Assembly (NCBI RefSeq): GCF_001279585.1
Contig: NZ_LGEC01000063.1
Span: 1-64,000, forward strand
From: Nocardiopsis sp. NRRL B-16309
Lineage (GTDB): Bacteria > Actinomycetota > Actinomycetes > Streptosporangiales > Streptosporangiaceae
Direction of reading: 5' to 3'
Length of the DNA: 64,000 nt
Each line of letters begins with the position of its first letter. Position 1 is the stretch's first letter. This document shows positions 1 through 8,617 of the stretch, in pieces. Below the pieces are notes generated by a model that was not told where the DNA came from, searched no databases, and was given only the letters and a program-made list of their open reading frames with translations. Both the position numbers and the translations under genes were made by a program.

Positions 1-121
1 TCCAGGGGTCGGGTGGCCATACCCCAGGAGCCATGAGCGGCATTTTCTCGTCAGCCTCGCCCAGACCCCCTGGACCACCCCTCCATTCTCAAGGTTTCCT
101 CGTGCCCGAGGGTGTTATCCC

Positions 122-137
122 ATCGGATCAAAGGTCC
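122..137 (+). repeat. Copy 1 of a dispersed 16-bp repeat
   Basis: The sequence atcggatcaaaggtcc occurs here and, identical, at 25724-25739. A third copy with one change is at 28830-28845, where it extends into a perfect inverted repeat. All copies are in the same orientation and lie outside genes. Confidence 0.7.
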
Positions 138-149
138 CCTGGATGGAAT

Positions 150-345
150 GGATCATACGGCTGATCCACTGATGCAGACGCCCTGTGGTAGCGAGAAGTT
201 CTTGGTCTCGTACAACCGGCCGAGCTCGTACAGCGCGCTGAAGACGCCGTACTATGTCTCTGCTGCGCCCTCGCTGTCATCGAACTCTTGGCGGTAGGCC
301 AGATTGGGGCTCCAGCTGTCCTGGGAGCTGTAGGTTTGCGGCCCG
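150..345 (-). pseudogene. Decayed gene fragment, family unknown
   Basis: On the minus strand one frame reads like genuine protein (AYRQEFDDSEGAAET, then a stop, then YGVFSALYELGRLYETKNF) for about 60 residues. The TAG lies in mid-stretch, and no start or long frame extends either side. The acidic/aromatic composition differs from the Pro/Arg-rich text produced by spurious frames in this GC-rich DNA, so a broken gene remnant is likely. I do not recognise the family. The rest of 1-492 shows no convincing gene; the 16-bp repeat at 122-137 lies just upstream in window coordinates. Confidence 0.4.
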
Positions 346-492
346 TTCTCAGTGATTGGTGCGGGGCCGATTCTCTGCGTGGCGATGGGTCCTTTGGGGC
401 GAGGTGTACTAGGTACGGGAGAGCATCAGGGCGGCTGAGCGCTAGAGAGCGGGTCAATAACGGTCGCTGGCTTGGGGAGGAAGTCAGATGGT

Positions 493-1440
493 TCACGCCG
501 CCGTGGTGTTCGTTGGGGGTGCGACGTTCGGGGGGAGGCTGCCTTGCAGGCGGCGAGTGAGTTCGGCGCCCACGTGTGTGGTGAGCAGCCCAGTGTGTTC
601 TATCCCCAAGCGGTTGGCCACATCTCCTGCGTGCAGCCGGATGGTGGCCTCGATGAGAATGGCGTAGGTGTGGGTGGCCGTGCGGGTTTTCCACCAGCTG
701 ATTGCGCCGAGCACAACGGTGATGAGCGCGCTGGGCCACCACCACACGGCCAAGGGGAGGTACAGCACCGCCCAGGCGGCCAGGCCAATGGTGCGGGTCA
801 GGTCCAGGCGGGCCGCGCTGACCTGGGTAGTCACCTCGGCGGGCAGGATCAACCACAGGTACGGCCATACCACCGCCACGTCGAGGTCATGGTCGCGCTG
901 CAAACGCAGGGTGATGGCGTTGAGCCGGTCCCCGCACCAGGTCGGCCTCGCTGGCGCTTCTGGGGAGATGCGCGCCATCTGGTCATAGGCTCCCCGGTAG
1001 GAGACCAAAGCACTACCCCGCTGCCCATCGTGGAAATGAGCGGCCTCGTCCAATGTGCGGCGCCGGGCGGCCCAGTGCTCGTGGCGGGCGGCGACCCACC
1101 GCTCTATCAGGCGGGGCAGTGGGGGTGGCCACCCCTGCCAGTCGGAGGCGAGCCAGAGGCGTTCGATGAGCCCGCCCAAGGCTTGGGCGAGCAGCCCCAC
1201 CGCGGCGCTGCCGACCACGATGGCGGCGAAGACAGCCACCTGGCCGCCGAGGGTGTCCACGCGCGGATCGGCAGCGTGGGCGGTGATGGTGTCGGCAAGG
1301 AAGACCGGGTCCAGGGCATGGGCGTGACCCAGGGTGCGCGCACTGGCCGCCACGGCCAGGTAGAAGGCTCCGGGCAGGGCCAGCAGACTCACCCACTGCT
1401 CGGTGAGCTTGCTCCCCAGCGCCGCCAATAGCCCGCCCAT
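493..1440 (-). CDS. Hypothetical membrane protein
   Basis: This encodes 315 residues starting at ATG 1440, three bases after the stop of the upstream minus-strand reading frame (1444), so the two probably form an operon. Hydrophobic segments lie at about 15-36 (LLALPGAFYLAVAA), 64-88 (VAVFAAIVVGSAAVGLLAQAL) and 213-252 (a Trp-rich hairpin containing WAVLYLPLAVWWWP). The middle third is soluble, basic and rich in Trp and His. No catalytic motif is visible and I do not recognise the family. Its neighbour across the divergent promoter region is the CHAT protease gene, so it could be a membrane partner or target of that system; this is inference from position only. Confidence 0.7.
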   Translation of the reverse strand: MGGLLAALGSKLTEQWVSLLALPGAFYLAVAASARTLGHAHALDPVFLADTITAHAADPRVDTLGGQVAVFAAIVVGSAAVGLLAQALGGLIERLWLASDWQGWPPPLPRLIERWVAARHEHWAARRRTLDEAAHFHDGQRGSALVSYRGAYDQMARISPEAPARPTWCGDRLNAITLRLQRDHDLDVAVVWPYLWLILPAEVTTQVSAARLDLTRTIGLAAWAVLYLPLAVWWWPSALITVVLGAISWWKTRTATHTYAILIEATIRLHAGDVANRLGIEHTGLLTTHVGAELTRRLQGSLPPNVAPPTNTTAA

Positions 1441-1443
1441 CGG

Positions 1444-1894
1444 CTAAGCCAGAGATGTGCGGCGCAGTGGGTCACCGCTGACATGGCAGGCGGGAACCTC
1501 GCTGGCGGGGTTGGGTCGCCAGGACCTCGCACACAACCTGGTCGGGCACCTGTAGTCGGCCTCGCCGGGGCGGGCGCTATCGATCCCGGCCAGGTGCAGG
1601 CCGCGGGCGCCGGTGCTCGTGGTCACCACCCCCCCGGGTGTAGGAGTTCGGGCCCTTCTTCTCGGCGTAGGCATACACCCCGTGTGCGTCGCCAAGAGTC
1701 TGAAGCACCGCGTCTAGGGTGTGCAGCGCCGTGGACACGTCTGTGCCGACATGAGCGGCTTGCAGAACTTCCTCCACCAGCGACGCTCCTTGTGGATCGT
1801 GTCCGAGCGTGGCGCGGATCTGGTCGGTGTGGGCACAGATGATGGCCAGCATCACCGTCACATAGTCCCGTTGCCTCTCTGGCGCTTCGCCCAT
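1444..1894 (-). pseudogene. Small hypothetical protein, frameshifted at a G7 run
   Basis: The first frame gives a well-formed sequence (RQRDYVTVMLAIICAHTD ... YAYAEKKGPNSYT), then hits a run of seven G on the coding strand (plus-strand C at 1629-1635) and turns into low-quality Arg/His text ending at 1577. The next frame from the same point reads GGVVTTSTGARGLHLAG with a Cys-containing tail (RCPTRLCARSW ... PACHVSG) and stops at 1444, three bases before the next gene. Removing one G joins the frames. Either the gene is disrupted or phase-variable, or the assembly has a homopolymer error. The start is uncertain: ATG 1894 is used, with GTG 1927 and TTG 1933 also in frame. The product is unrecognised; the C-terminal Cys pattern could bind zinc. 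Confidence 0.6.
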
Positions 1895-2056
1895 ACCGTT
1901 CTCGTCCGTTTCTGCGTCGATTGGCACACCCAAGCCGGCCCGGACCGGTTCGGCGAGCGGAACGGACCGAGCCTATCGGAGCGAATCCCCCATACGCCGG
2001 GGTTTGGTGGAGCTAGCATCCCAGGACGGATCGGCAATCCAGGCAGGGGAGAACGA

Positions 2057-5000
2057 GTGCGCGAACAGCGACTGGCCGCGATGCGGGCACGGCTTCGACG
2101 GGTCGAGGACACCGGTGACTTCTCTATGGTGCTGGAACCGCAAGCGCTTAGCCAGGCCCGGGACTTGACCGAGCTCCTACAAGAGGACCCAGAGGATCTT
2201 GAAGTCCGCCACGTCCTGGGCTGGTGCCAGTGGTACGGGTACCTTGCCCTGCCCAAGGCGGCTGGCCAGGTCGCTGCCCAAACTGCGGCAGAGACCCTCC
2301 TGCCCTGCTTCCTAGCTGACTTCACACCCGTCCCCGGGCCGCTACTACAGACACTCGCTGAGGCCGCACACCACCTGGCCCGGCAGGCGCAGGGCTCCTC
2401 CGACCCATCGATGCTCACCATCGGGGTACAGGCGTGGCAGCGCCTCACCAACGCCACTCCCGATGACCACCCCGATCGGGCCGGGATGCTGAACAACCTG
2501 GGTCTCGCGTTGCTTGCCCGGTTCGAGTGCACGGGTGGGTTGGGGGATTTGGACGAGGCGGTTGCGGTTGGGGAGCAGGCGGTGCGGGTCATTCCTGATG
2601 GCCACCCCCACCGGGCCGTGACGCTGACCAACCTGGGTCTCGCGTTGCAGGCTCGATTTGAGAACACGGGTGCGTTGGAGGATCTGGATAGGTTGATCAC
2701 GGTTGCACGGAGCAGGGCGCGGGCCACTCCTGATGGCCATCCCGACCGGATCCGGGTGCTCGACAACCTCGCCACTGTGCTGCATTCCCGGTTCGAGCGC
2801 ACGGGTGCGTTGGGGGACCTGGACGAGGCGGTCCAGGCATTGCGGAACGCGGTACGGGCGGTTCCCGATGGCCACCCCAATCAGGCCGCGTTGCTGTCGA
2901 ACCTCGGCAGTGCGTTGCATTCCCGGTTCGAGCGCACGGGTGCGTTGGGGGACCTGGACGAGGCGGTCCAGACATCGCGGAACGCGGTACAGGCGGTTCC
3001 CGATGGCCACCCCGACCGGGCCCGGGTGCTCAACAACCTCGGCAATGTGTTGGGGGGCCGGTTTGAGCGAATGGATGTACTAGGCGATTTGGAGGAGGCG
3101 ATCGGCGCTTTGCGGGACGCGACGCGGGCCACCCCTGATGGCCATCCCGACCGGATCCGGGTGCTCAACAACCTCGCCACTGTGCTGCATTCCCGGTTCG
3201 AGCGCACGGGTGTGTTGGGGGATTCGGAGGAGGCGATCGGTACTTTGCGGGACGCGGTGCGGGTCACCCCCGATGGCCACCCTATGCGGGCCGCATTGCT
3301 GTCGAACCTCGGCGGTGCGTTACAGGTCCGGTTCGAGCGCACGGGTGTGTTGGGGGATTCGGAGGAGGCGATCACCGCTTTACGGGACGCGGTGCGCGCT
3401 ACTCCCGATGGCTATCCCGGCCAGGCCGACATGCTAAGGAGTCTTGGGCGCGCGTTGCAGGTCCGGTTTGGGCGTATGGGTGTGTTGGTGGATTTGGAGG
3501 AGGCGATCGGCGCTTTGCGGGACGCGGCGCGGGCTACTCCGGATGGCCACCCTGGGTGGGCCGCGATGCTGAACAACCTCGGTCTCGCGTTGCATTCCCG
3601 GTTTGAGCGCACGGGTGTGTTGGTGGATTTGGAGGAGGCGATCGGCGCTTTGCGGGACGCGGCGCTAGCCGCTCCCGATGGCCACCCAGATCAGGCAGGT
3701 TACCTCTCCAATGTCGGCGCTGCATTGCGGGCCCGGTTTGAGCGCACGGGTGCATTGAGGGATCTGACTGAGGCGGTTGTGGTTGGGGAGCAGGCGGTGC
3801 GGGCCGCTCCTGACGATCACCCTGAACGAGTCGGGATGTTGAGCAATCTCAGCTTCGCGTTGCAGACCCGGTCTGAGCGAATGGGCGCGTTGGAGGACCT
3901 GGACAGGGCAGTTACGGTTGGGGAGCAGGCGGTGCAGGCCGTTCCCGATGACCACCCCGACCGGGCCGGGGTGCTGAGCAATCTCGGATTCGCGTTGCGG
4001 ACCCGGTTTAAGCGAACAGGTTCGCAGCAGGATCGGGACGAGGCGGCGGCAGCCTACACCGACGCCTGGCAGGTGGTGTCGGCGCCTCCCTCCATGCGGA
4101 TTCGAGCCGCGCGATCGGCAGCGCACCTGATGGCCTCCTCCGATCCGGCGGTGGCGGCCACGCGGCTGCGGGAGGCGGTGGAGCTGTTGCCCCAGGTGGC
4201 CCCGCACCAATTGGGCCGTGGCGACCAGCAGCATGCGCTGGGCGGTTTCGCCGGGCTGGCCGGGCAGGCCGCCGCGCTGGCTCTGGTTGATCCCCGAGCG
4301 AGTAGGCGCGAGCGCGCAGAGCAGGCCCTGGGAGTCCTGGAGGCCGGGCGAGGCGTTCTGCTCAGCCAGGCCCTGGAAGCCCGCAGCGACCTGAGCGAGC
4401 TCTACGAGCAGCATCCCCGATTGGCGGCCCGGTTCGTCGAGTTGCGCGATCGCCTCGACCAGCCCGGACACGAGGACACCGGACTGCGGCTGTCCACGCC
4501 AGGTATCACCGAGTCCGATGCGCCCATCGGGTCGAATCAGGTTGTTGACGGCGCGCCGATCGGCGCCCCAACGGAGCGGGCGGTTGATCGGCACCGCCTG
4601 GCCAGGGAGTTCATCGAAACCATAGAGTGCATTCGCTCCATGGAAGGGTTCGCTTCCTTTGGGGCGGTACCCCCGGCTCAGGAGCTGTCAGCCCAGGCTC
4701 ACCAGGGGCCTGTGGTGGTGTTCACTACCGGCCCCGAGCGATGTGACGCGCTACTGGTTACCACCGCCGGAATCAGCCACCTGGAACTGCCCGGTCTGAC
4801 ACGGCACACCGTGGTGGAGAGGGTCAACTCCTTCCACCGAGCCCGCTCCACCGCCCTGCAGGCAGATAACCGCTCCGAACGGATGGCCGCGGAGCAGACA
4901 CTGGTAGACACTTTGGGGTGGTTGTGGGATGCGGCTACCGGCCCGGTGCTGCAGGCGTTGGGTTACCGCGGCGAACCTGCGGAAGGCAGTGCCTGGCCGC

Positions 5001-5860
5001 GGGTATGGTGGGTGCCCGGCGGGCTGCTGGGCCTGCTGCCACTGCACGCCGCCGGGTACCACAGTGACTCGGCCGCTGCGGGACGGCGCACGGTGATGGA
5101 CCGGGTGGTCTCCTCCTACACGCCAACGGTGCGGGCGCTGCGCTATGCCCGCCACCGCACCGCCGGTTCCTCGACCGTGACGGAGCCGATCGATCGAGCG
5201 CTGGTCGTGGCAATGCCCACCACTCCGGACTTGCCCGGCCACGCTGCGCTCCCGCATGTTGCGGATGAGGCTGCCGCAGCGAGCGGTCACCTGCCCGGCG
5301 CAACCGTGCTGCGCGCCCCCGACCCCGATGCGGCAGGCGGTGATCGGTCAGTGGTGCCGACCAAGGCCAGCGTGCTGCAGCGCCTTCCCGAATGCGCGAT
5401 CGCGCACTTCGCCTGCCACGGGGTCAGCGACCCGGCCGATCCCTCGCAGAGCCGACTGCTGCTGTGTGATCACACCCGGGATCCGTTGACAGTGGCCAGC
5501 CTGGGCCCGGTCCGCCTTGACGAGGCAAGGCTGGCCTACCTCTCGGCTTGCAAGACCGCGGCCATCGAGGCCGACGATCTTCTTGATGAGGCGATCCATG
5601 TGGTCTCGGCCTTCCAACTGGCGGGATTCCCGCACGTGGTGGGCACCCTATGGGAAATCAACGATCGGATCGCGGTCACGGTCGCCGATGCCTTCTATAC
5701 CCATCTACGCGGCCCCAACGGTGAGCTGGAGCCCGACCGGGCCCCCTACGCGTTGCATGCCGCCATCCGGGCCGTACGGGATGGGGTGGATCTCCCCGAA
5801 GGATACGACCGGATCAAGGTGCCATCGCTTTGGGCGTCCTATCTGCACACCGGCGCCTGA
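2057..5860 (+). CDS. TPR-repeat protein with C-terminal CHAT (caspase-like) protease domain
   Basis: This encodes 1267 residues from GTG 2057, chosen because GGGGA at 2046-2050 sits six bases upstream; the frame is open further 5' but overlaps the divergent gene. About residues 150-660 are twelve 45-residue TPR-like repeats (RFERTGALGDLDEAV, followed by a DGHP and LLSNLG core), near-identical at the DNA level. The C-terminal third is a CHAT domain with the caspase-type dyad visible: His1121 in HFACHG and Cys1165 in LSACKTA, followed by AFQLAGFPHVVGTLWEI. CHAT proteases act in bacterial immunity and regulated proteolysis, with partner-activated cleavage of specific targets; that role is family knowledge. 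The TPR array would be the sensor or partner-binding part. No cognate target is obvious beyond the divergent membrane-protein operon. Confidence 0.9.
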   Translation: MREQRLAAMRARLRRVEDTGDFSMVLEPQALSQARDLTELLQEDPEDLEVRHVLGWCQWYGYLALPKAAGQVAAQTAAETLLPCFLADFTPVPGPLLQTLAEAAHHLARQAQGSSDPSMLTIGVQAWQRLTNATPDDHPDRAGMLNNLGLALLARFECTGGLGDLDEAVAVGEQAVRVIPDGHPHRAVTLTNLGLALQARFENTGALEDLDRLITVARSRARATPDGHPDRIRVLDNLATVLHSRFERTGALGDLDEAVQALRNAVRAVPDGHPNQAALLSNLGSALHSRFERTGALGDLDEAVQTSRNAVQAVPDGHPDRARVLNNLGNVLGGRFERMDVLGDLEEAIGALRDATRATPDGHPDRIRVLNNLATVLHSRFERTGVLGDSEEAIGTLRDAVRVTPDGHPMRAALLSNLGGALQVRFERTGVLGDSEEAITALRDAVRATPDGYPGQADMLRSLGRALQVRFGRMGVLVDLEEAIGALRDAARATPDGHPGWAAMLNNLGLALHSRFERTGVLVDLEEAIGALRDAALAAPDGHPDQAGYLSNVGAALRARFERTGALRDLTEAVVVGEQAVRAAPDDHPERVGMLSNLSFALQTRSERMGALEDLDRAVTVGEQAVQAVPDDHPDRAGVLSNLGFALRTRFKRTGSQQDRDEAAAAYTDAWQVVSAPPSMRIRAARSAAHLMASSDPAVAATRLREAVELLPQVAPHQLGRGDQQHALGGFAGLAGQAAALALVDPRASRRERAEQALGVLEAGRGVLLSQALEARSDLSELYEQHPRLAARFVELRDRLDQPGHEDTGLRLSTPGITESDAPIGSNQVVDGAPIGAPTERAVDRHRLAREFIETIECIRSMEGFASFGAVPPAQELSAQAHQGPVVVFTTGPERCDALLVTTAGISHLELPGLTRHTVVERVNSFHRARSTALQADNRSERMAAEQTLVDTLGWLWDAATGPVLQALGYRGEPAEGSAWPRVWWVPGGLLGLLPLHAAGYHSDSAAAGRRTVMDRVVSSYTPTVRALRYARHRTAGSSTVTEPIDRALVVAMPTTPDLPGHAALPHVADEAAAASGHLPGATVLRAPDPDAAGGDRSVVPTKASVLQRLPECAIAHFACHGVSDPADPSQSRLLLCDHTRDPLTVASLGPVRLDEARLAYLSACKTAAIEADDLLDEAIHVVSAFQLAGFPHVVGTLWEINDRIAVTVADAFYTHLRGPNGELEPDRAPYALHAAIRAVRDGVDLPEGYDRIKVPSLWASYLHTGA
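2500..4040 (+). repeat. 135-bp coding tandem repeat (12 copies) in the CHAT gene
   Basis: The segment beginning gttcgagcgcacgggtg recurs with an exact 135-bp period (for example at 2791 and 2926), each unit encoding 45 residues. Eleven full copies and one partial copy can be read. Nucleotide identity between adjacent copies is high enough to suggest recent expansion or gene conversion, so copy number may vary between strains. Confidence 0.9.
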
Positions 5861-6127
5861 CTCGCGATGGTGTCCCTTCGAAGGGTTGGGGGTCGCTGCC
5901 GTGCCGGGGCATGTGGGCGGCTGACACGCCCGGTTGGCCCTCTCTGAGGTAGGACTGCGGGTGTTGGGGGCGTACGCGGCGGTACAGGGCCGTGTTCGCG
6001 ACTTGATCGGGCATTGGTGGGGCGCCCCTGGGCGGGGCATCATGGTCACGCACAGGCAAAATGCTCCGCGAGGTGGCTCTCCACCTGTACTGGACCTTGC
6101 ACTGGGGAGCACACATGGAGCATTTCA

Positions 6128-6143
6128 GGCCCGGATCCGGGCC
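6128..6143 (-). terminator. Palindromic hairpin downstream of the partial tRNA
   Basis: GGCCCGGATCCGGGCC is a perfect 16-bp palindrome 50 bases beyond the 3' end of the tRNA fragment, when read on the tRNA strand. The corresponding place beside the intact tRNA (near 32736) also has a G/C inverted repeat, so it is probably the relic of a tRNA terminator. Confidence 0.4.
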
Positions 6144-6195
6144 TCGCGCCTCGTCTGTTCGACTCGCGCACCCCGTCTGACCTGGGGTTTTGTGG

Positions 6196-6244
6196 CGCAC
6201 CCGGCAGGATTCGAACCTGCGACCGTCGGATTAGAAGTCCGGTG
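6196..6244 (-). other. att site: 3' 49 nt of tRNA-Arg (partial copy 1)
   Basis: This matches 32802-32850 of the intact tRNA-Arg gene with two differences (gaccgtcgg against ggccatcgg). It covers the anticodon arm, variable loop, T arm, acceptor 3' strand and discriminator, with CCA encoded at 6193-6195. It lacks the D arm and 5' acceptor strand, so it cannot fold as a tRNA. Integrases of actinomycete elements use exactly this part of a tRNA as the att core, so this marks the distal end of an inserted element. Confidence 0.85.
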
Positions 6245-6459
6245 ACTTCGTGCCTCTACGTGCCACGGGGTGCCGTTTCGTCCCTACCCATCCGATCACC
6301 ACTGTCGTTTCGTGTCAAGGGATGCCGTCCGGTGCCGTGCCAGTACGGAACTGCGGAGCATAAACGGAGCACACACCGGCCCCTGGCGGCGTCCGATGGC
6401 ACCTCGCGAGGTCCTCGCGAGAACGCCGGCCCACCTCGCGCTTCGGGCGAGGCCACCTT

Positions 6460-7118
6460 GGAGACGGTTACCCTCACTAACCAGCCCAGGGCCGCAAAGA
6501 GGTCGATCCCCGAGGTACGGATCTCTGCGGACTTCATCTATCTGTTTGAGGTCAAGACGCCCGCGGCACGGTCGATGCGCAGCAGTTTCGTGGTCACCTG
6601 GCGAACCTGGGAGGAGGGCCGGGCCGGTACCTGTTCGTGCTCACCCCCGACGCCGTTCGGCCCGCTGCTGTGGATGTTGTGCAGGACAGGCGTGTGGTGT
6701 GGTTCAGCTTCGCCGCCCTGGACGACGCCATCACAGCCGTGGTGGATGACGCCTTCCTGGCGCCCTTCGAATGCGACCGTTTCCTGCTGTGCGAGCTGCA
6801 GGCGCTGTTCGACAATGACGGCCTGGTCACCTCGAATGAGGTGGTGGCTGTCGTGGCCGGCCCCGCCCACGCCGAGCACCAGGACACCTCCGCCAACATC
6901 TGTCAGCCTGGCCGGGCCTTCCGAAAAGGGCTGACCCACATGGGCTTCCACGCCCAGCAGGCCAGCCGCCCCGTATCGAGGCTTGTAAGAACCGGGTGCC
7001 GTTCATCTACGCAAGGCCAAGCGGCGTCGGGCCAACGGTGGAACGGACGCTCATCAGTGCCCAGATGTCCGCATTCACGAAGCACTGGGCATACCAGATC
7101 CGCCGTACTCGCCCGTAA
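6460..7118 (+). pseudogene. Remnant of a PD-(D/E)XK-type protein, frameshifted
   Basis: Coding-like segments continue across frame changes. First comes VRISADFIYLFEVKT. After a shift near 6565-6575 the text is VDAQQFRGHLANLGG ... RYLFVLTPDAVRPAAVDVV ... VVWFSFAALDDAI ... LFDNDGLVT ... ICQPGRAFRKGLTHMGF. After another shift near 6985 it is KNRVPFIYARPSGVGP, ending at TAA 7116. The hydrophobic strand followed by E-x-K (FEVKT) and then a strand ending in TPD resembles the nuclease core of PD-(D/E)XK enzymes. At least two frameshifts and the lack of a clear start make it non-functional. It sits directly inside the first att site. Confidence 0.55.
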
Positions 7119-7171
7119 CTCGCGGGGGCGCACCTAGTCTCCCTTCACCGCCCACGAGAACGGAGACGTAC

Positions 7172-7801
7172 ATGCGCCGTCAGGTCTTCACCATGGCCGC
7201 AGCTGCGGCACTGGTCGCCTTGGTCGGCTGCGGCGGCGAGACCGCCCCCGAGGAGCCCTCACTGACAGATGAGGAGATCGGATCTCCCACTGACGCCGCC
7301 ACGGAGGTGCCCGCTGAGCCGCTGCCCTGGGGTGAGGCGGCCACAGTCCTCGGCGACAACGGCACTGAGGTCGAGCTCGTCCCAGTGGCTATCCGCTACT
7401 ACGACGGTGAGGGTCTAACTGAGGAGGACATGGCGCCTTCCGGCGTGTACGTCATCGTCCAGTTCGACGCTACCGCGCTGACTTCCTCCGAAAGTCTGAG
7501 CTGGGTCGACGGCACCGGGTTCACATGGCGAGCCGATGGCCAGCAGCTCGGTCGCAGCGACAGCGGCGATCCGCCGTGGACTGGCCACGAGCAGGGCTTC
7601 TACGGTGAGCCGTTCCTACCTGATGAGGGTGCCCGCTCTGGCCTGGTGTACTTCGATATCCCCGAGCAGGGGGCCGGAAACCTGTCCTACGTGGACGATA
7701 TGGCGGGCACTGTGATCCGCTGGGAGGTGCCAGGCGAGTCAGAGGGTGATGAAGGGCCGCTGTGGGATGACGTCGATGCGGCGATTGCAGAATGGAGCTA
7801 G
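7172..7801 (+). CDS. Secreted lipoprotein, hypothetical
   Basis: This encodes 209 residues from ATG 7172, with a GGAG-type site in gaacggagacgtac. Residues 1-20 form a lipoprotein signal peptide ending in the lipobox LVGC (Cys20), so the mature protein should be lipid-anchored outside the membrane. A Glu/Thr/Pro-rich linker (about 24-50) leads to a globular domain of alternating strands (VELVPVAIRYYDGEG, VYVIVQFDATALTS, SGLVYFDIPEQG) of the kind seen in immunoglobulin-like telokin/DUF4352 lipoproteins. The likeness is structural impression only. No operon partner is certain; the next gene starts 75 bases downstream. Confidence 0.75.
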   Translation: MRRQVFTMAAAAALVALVGCGGETAPEEPSLTDEEIGSPTDAATEVPAEPLPWGEAATVLGDNGTEVELVPVAIRYYDGEGLTEEDMAPSGVYVIVQFDATALTSSESLSWVDGTGFTWRADGQQLGRSDSGDPPWTGHEQGFYGEPFLPDEGARSGLVYFDIPEQGAGNLSYVDDMAGTVIRWEVPGESEGDEGPLWDDVDAAIAEWS

Positions 7802-7876
7802 GTGCTGTTGTGTTTACTGGACAAGCCTAGTACGAAAACGGACGACTGGATATGAGATGACCTGGAGGGAGTACGT

Positions 7877-8272
7877 GTGTACGGCAGGGCCGAGGGTGAA
7901 TGGGAAGAGCTGATCGAGGAGACCGTGACGTTCCTCGAAGAGCAGTCACGTTTGGAGCGTCTTACGAGTTACACGGAACTGAATTCCGTCCTGGTGCGGC
8001 GGACAGGACAGCGTGCCTTCGACTTCTCAAGCGACGCAGACAGGGCGGCAATGGGGCATCTACTCGGGGCCGCAGTGGAGCGAACCCGCTCAGAGGTGCA
8101 AGCCATGATATCTGCGATTGTCGTATACCTGAATGCGAACGACGCCGGAACGGGCTTCTACAAATTAGCATCGGAACTTGGAGAACTGTCTCCAAATCCT
8201 TCCAGTGCCCAAAAGGAAGCCTTCTGGGCCGGTCAAGTCAAGAAGGTACACAGCTACTACGCCTCCCACTGA
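7877..8272 (+). CDS. Hypothetical 131-residue acidic protein
   Basis: The start is GTG 7877 with a strong site (GGAGGGA, 7864-7870) six bases upstream. The sequence is predicted all-alpha: an amphipathic N-terminus (WEELIEETVTFLEEQSRLERL), then a central RAAMGHLLGAAVERTRSEVQAMISAIVVYLNAND and a C-terminal basic helix ending in YYASH. I recognise no family. It is the last gene before a second att fragment, so it probably belongs to the small segment 6244-8561. Confidence 0.65.
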   Translation: MYGRAEGEWEELIEETVTFLEEQSRLERLTSYTELNSVLVRRTGQRAFDFSSDADRAAMGHLLGAAVERTRSEVQAMISAIVVYLNANDAGTGFYKLASELGELSPNPSSAQKEAFWAGQVKKVHSYYASH

Positions 8273-8560
8273 ATGGAAGGCTGCCGCTCGGCATGGATGT
8301 CTTGCAGCGCGCGGAAGATCCGAAGGCTCATGCGATCGCTATGCGGTAAAACCGGGTGCTCTCTCGCCGTGATCGGCGAACGTGCTCCCATAGCGGGGGA
8401 TCTTGTCGTGATGCTCCTGCCCGCGAACACCTGAGCAGCTCAGTGCTGATCAGCCCCATGCGGGTGATGGCACGGCCAGAGGAGTCCTGTCCCAGCTCGT
8501 CCTACCCTGCTCCCACCAGGAGGGCGGCTCTGCTGAGTCGCGGCCGTGCAGGGCCGTGAA
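8273..8560. other. Gene-free stretch before the second att fragment
   Basis: There is no open frame with coding character. The stretch connects the 131-residue gene to the att fragment at 8561 and contains only short G/C inverted repeats such as the ctgagcagctcag palindrome region near 8431-8443. Confidence 0.5.
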
Positions 8561-8595
8561 CTGGAGTTTTGTGGCGTACCCGACAGGATTCGAAC
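8561..8595 (-). other. att fragment: 3' end of tRNA-Arg (partial copy 2)
   Basis: These 35 bases match 32788-32822 with three differences (the gene's CCA end, discriminator, 3' acceptor strand and part of the T arm, plus the 14-base 3' flank). Similarity ends in the T loop after ttcgaac. It is shorter than the copy at 6196 and indicates an additional, older or partly deleted insertion junction, dividing the island into 6244-8561 and 8595-32802. Confidence 0.75.
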
Positions 8596-8617
8596 AGTAA
8601 GAATAGAACAGGATAAA

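Larger units (their letters stand above)
5861..6459. other. Gene-free element boundary
   Basis: I see no credible gene here. From about 6058 the sequence matches 32655 onward with scattered differences, through the region 3' of the tRNA and into the tRNA itself (6196-6244). After 6244 the similarity stops, and repeated gtgcc/cgtgcc words follow (6250-6275), which could be integrase arm sites. Confidence 0.6.

Noticed and set aside
2500..4040. Repeat array considered as CRISPR or satellite DNA
   Set aside because: The 135-bp period keeps an open frame and codes for TPR-like repeats in the CHAT protein.
6196..6244. Second functional tRNA-Arg gene
   Set aside because: The D arm and 5' acceptor strand are missing, so it is an att remnant, not a tRNA.
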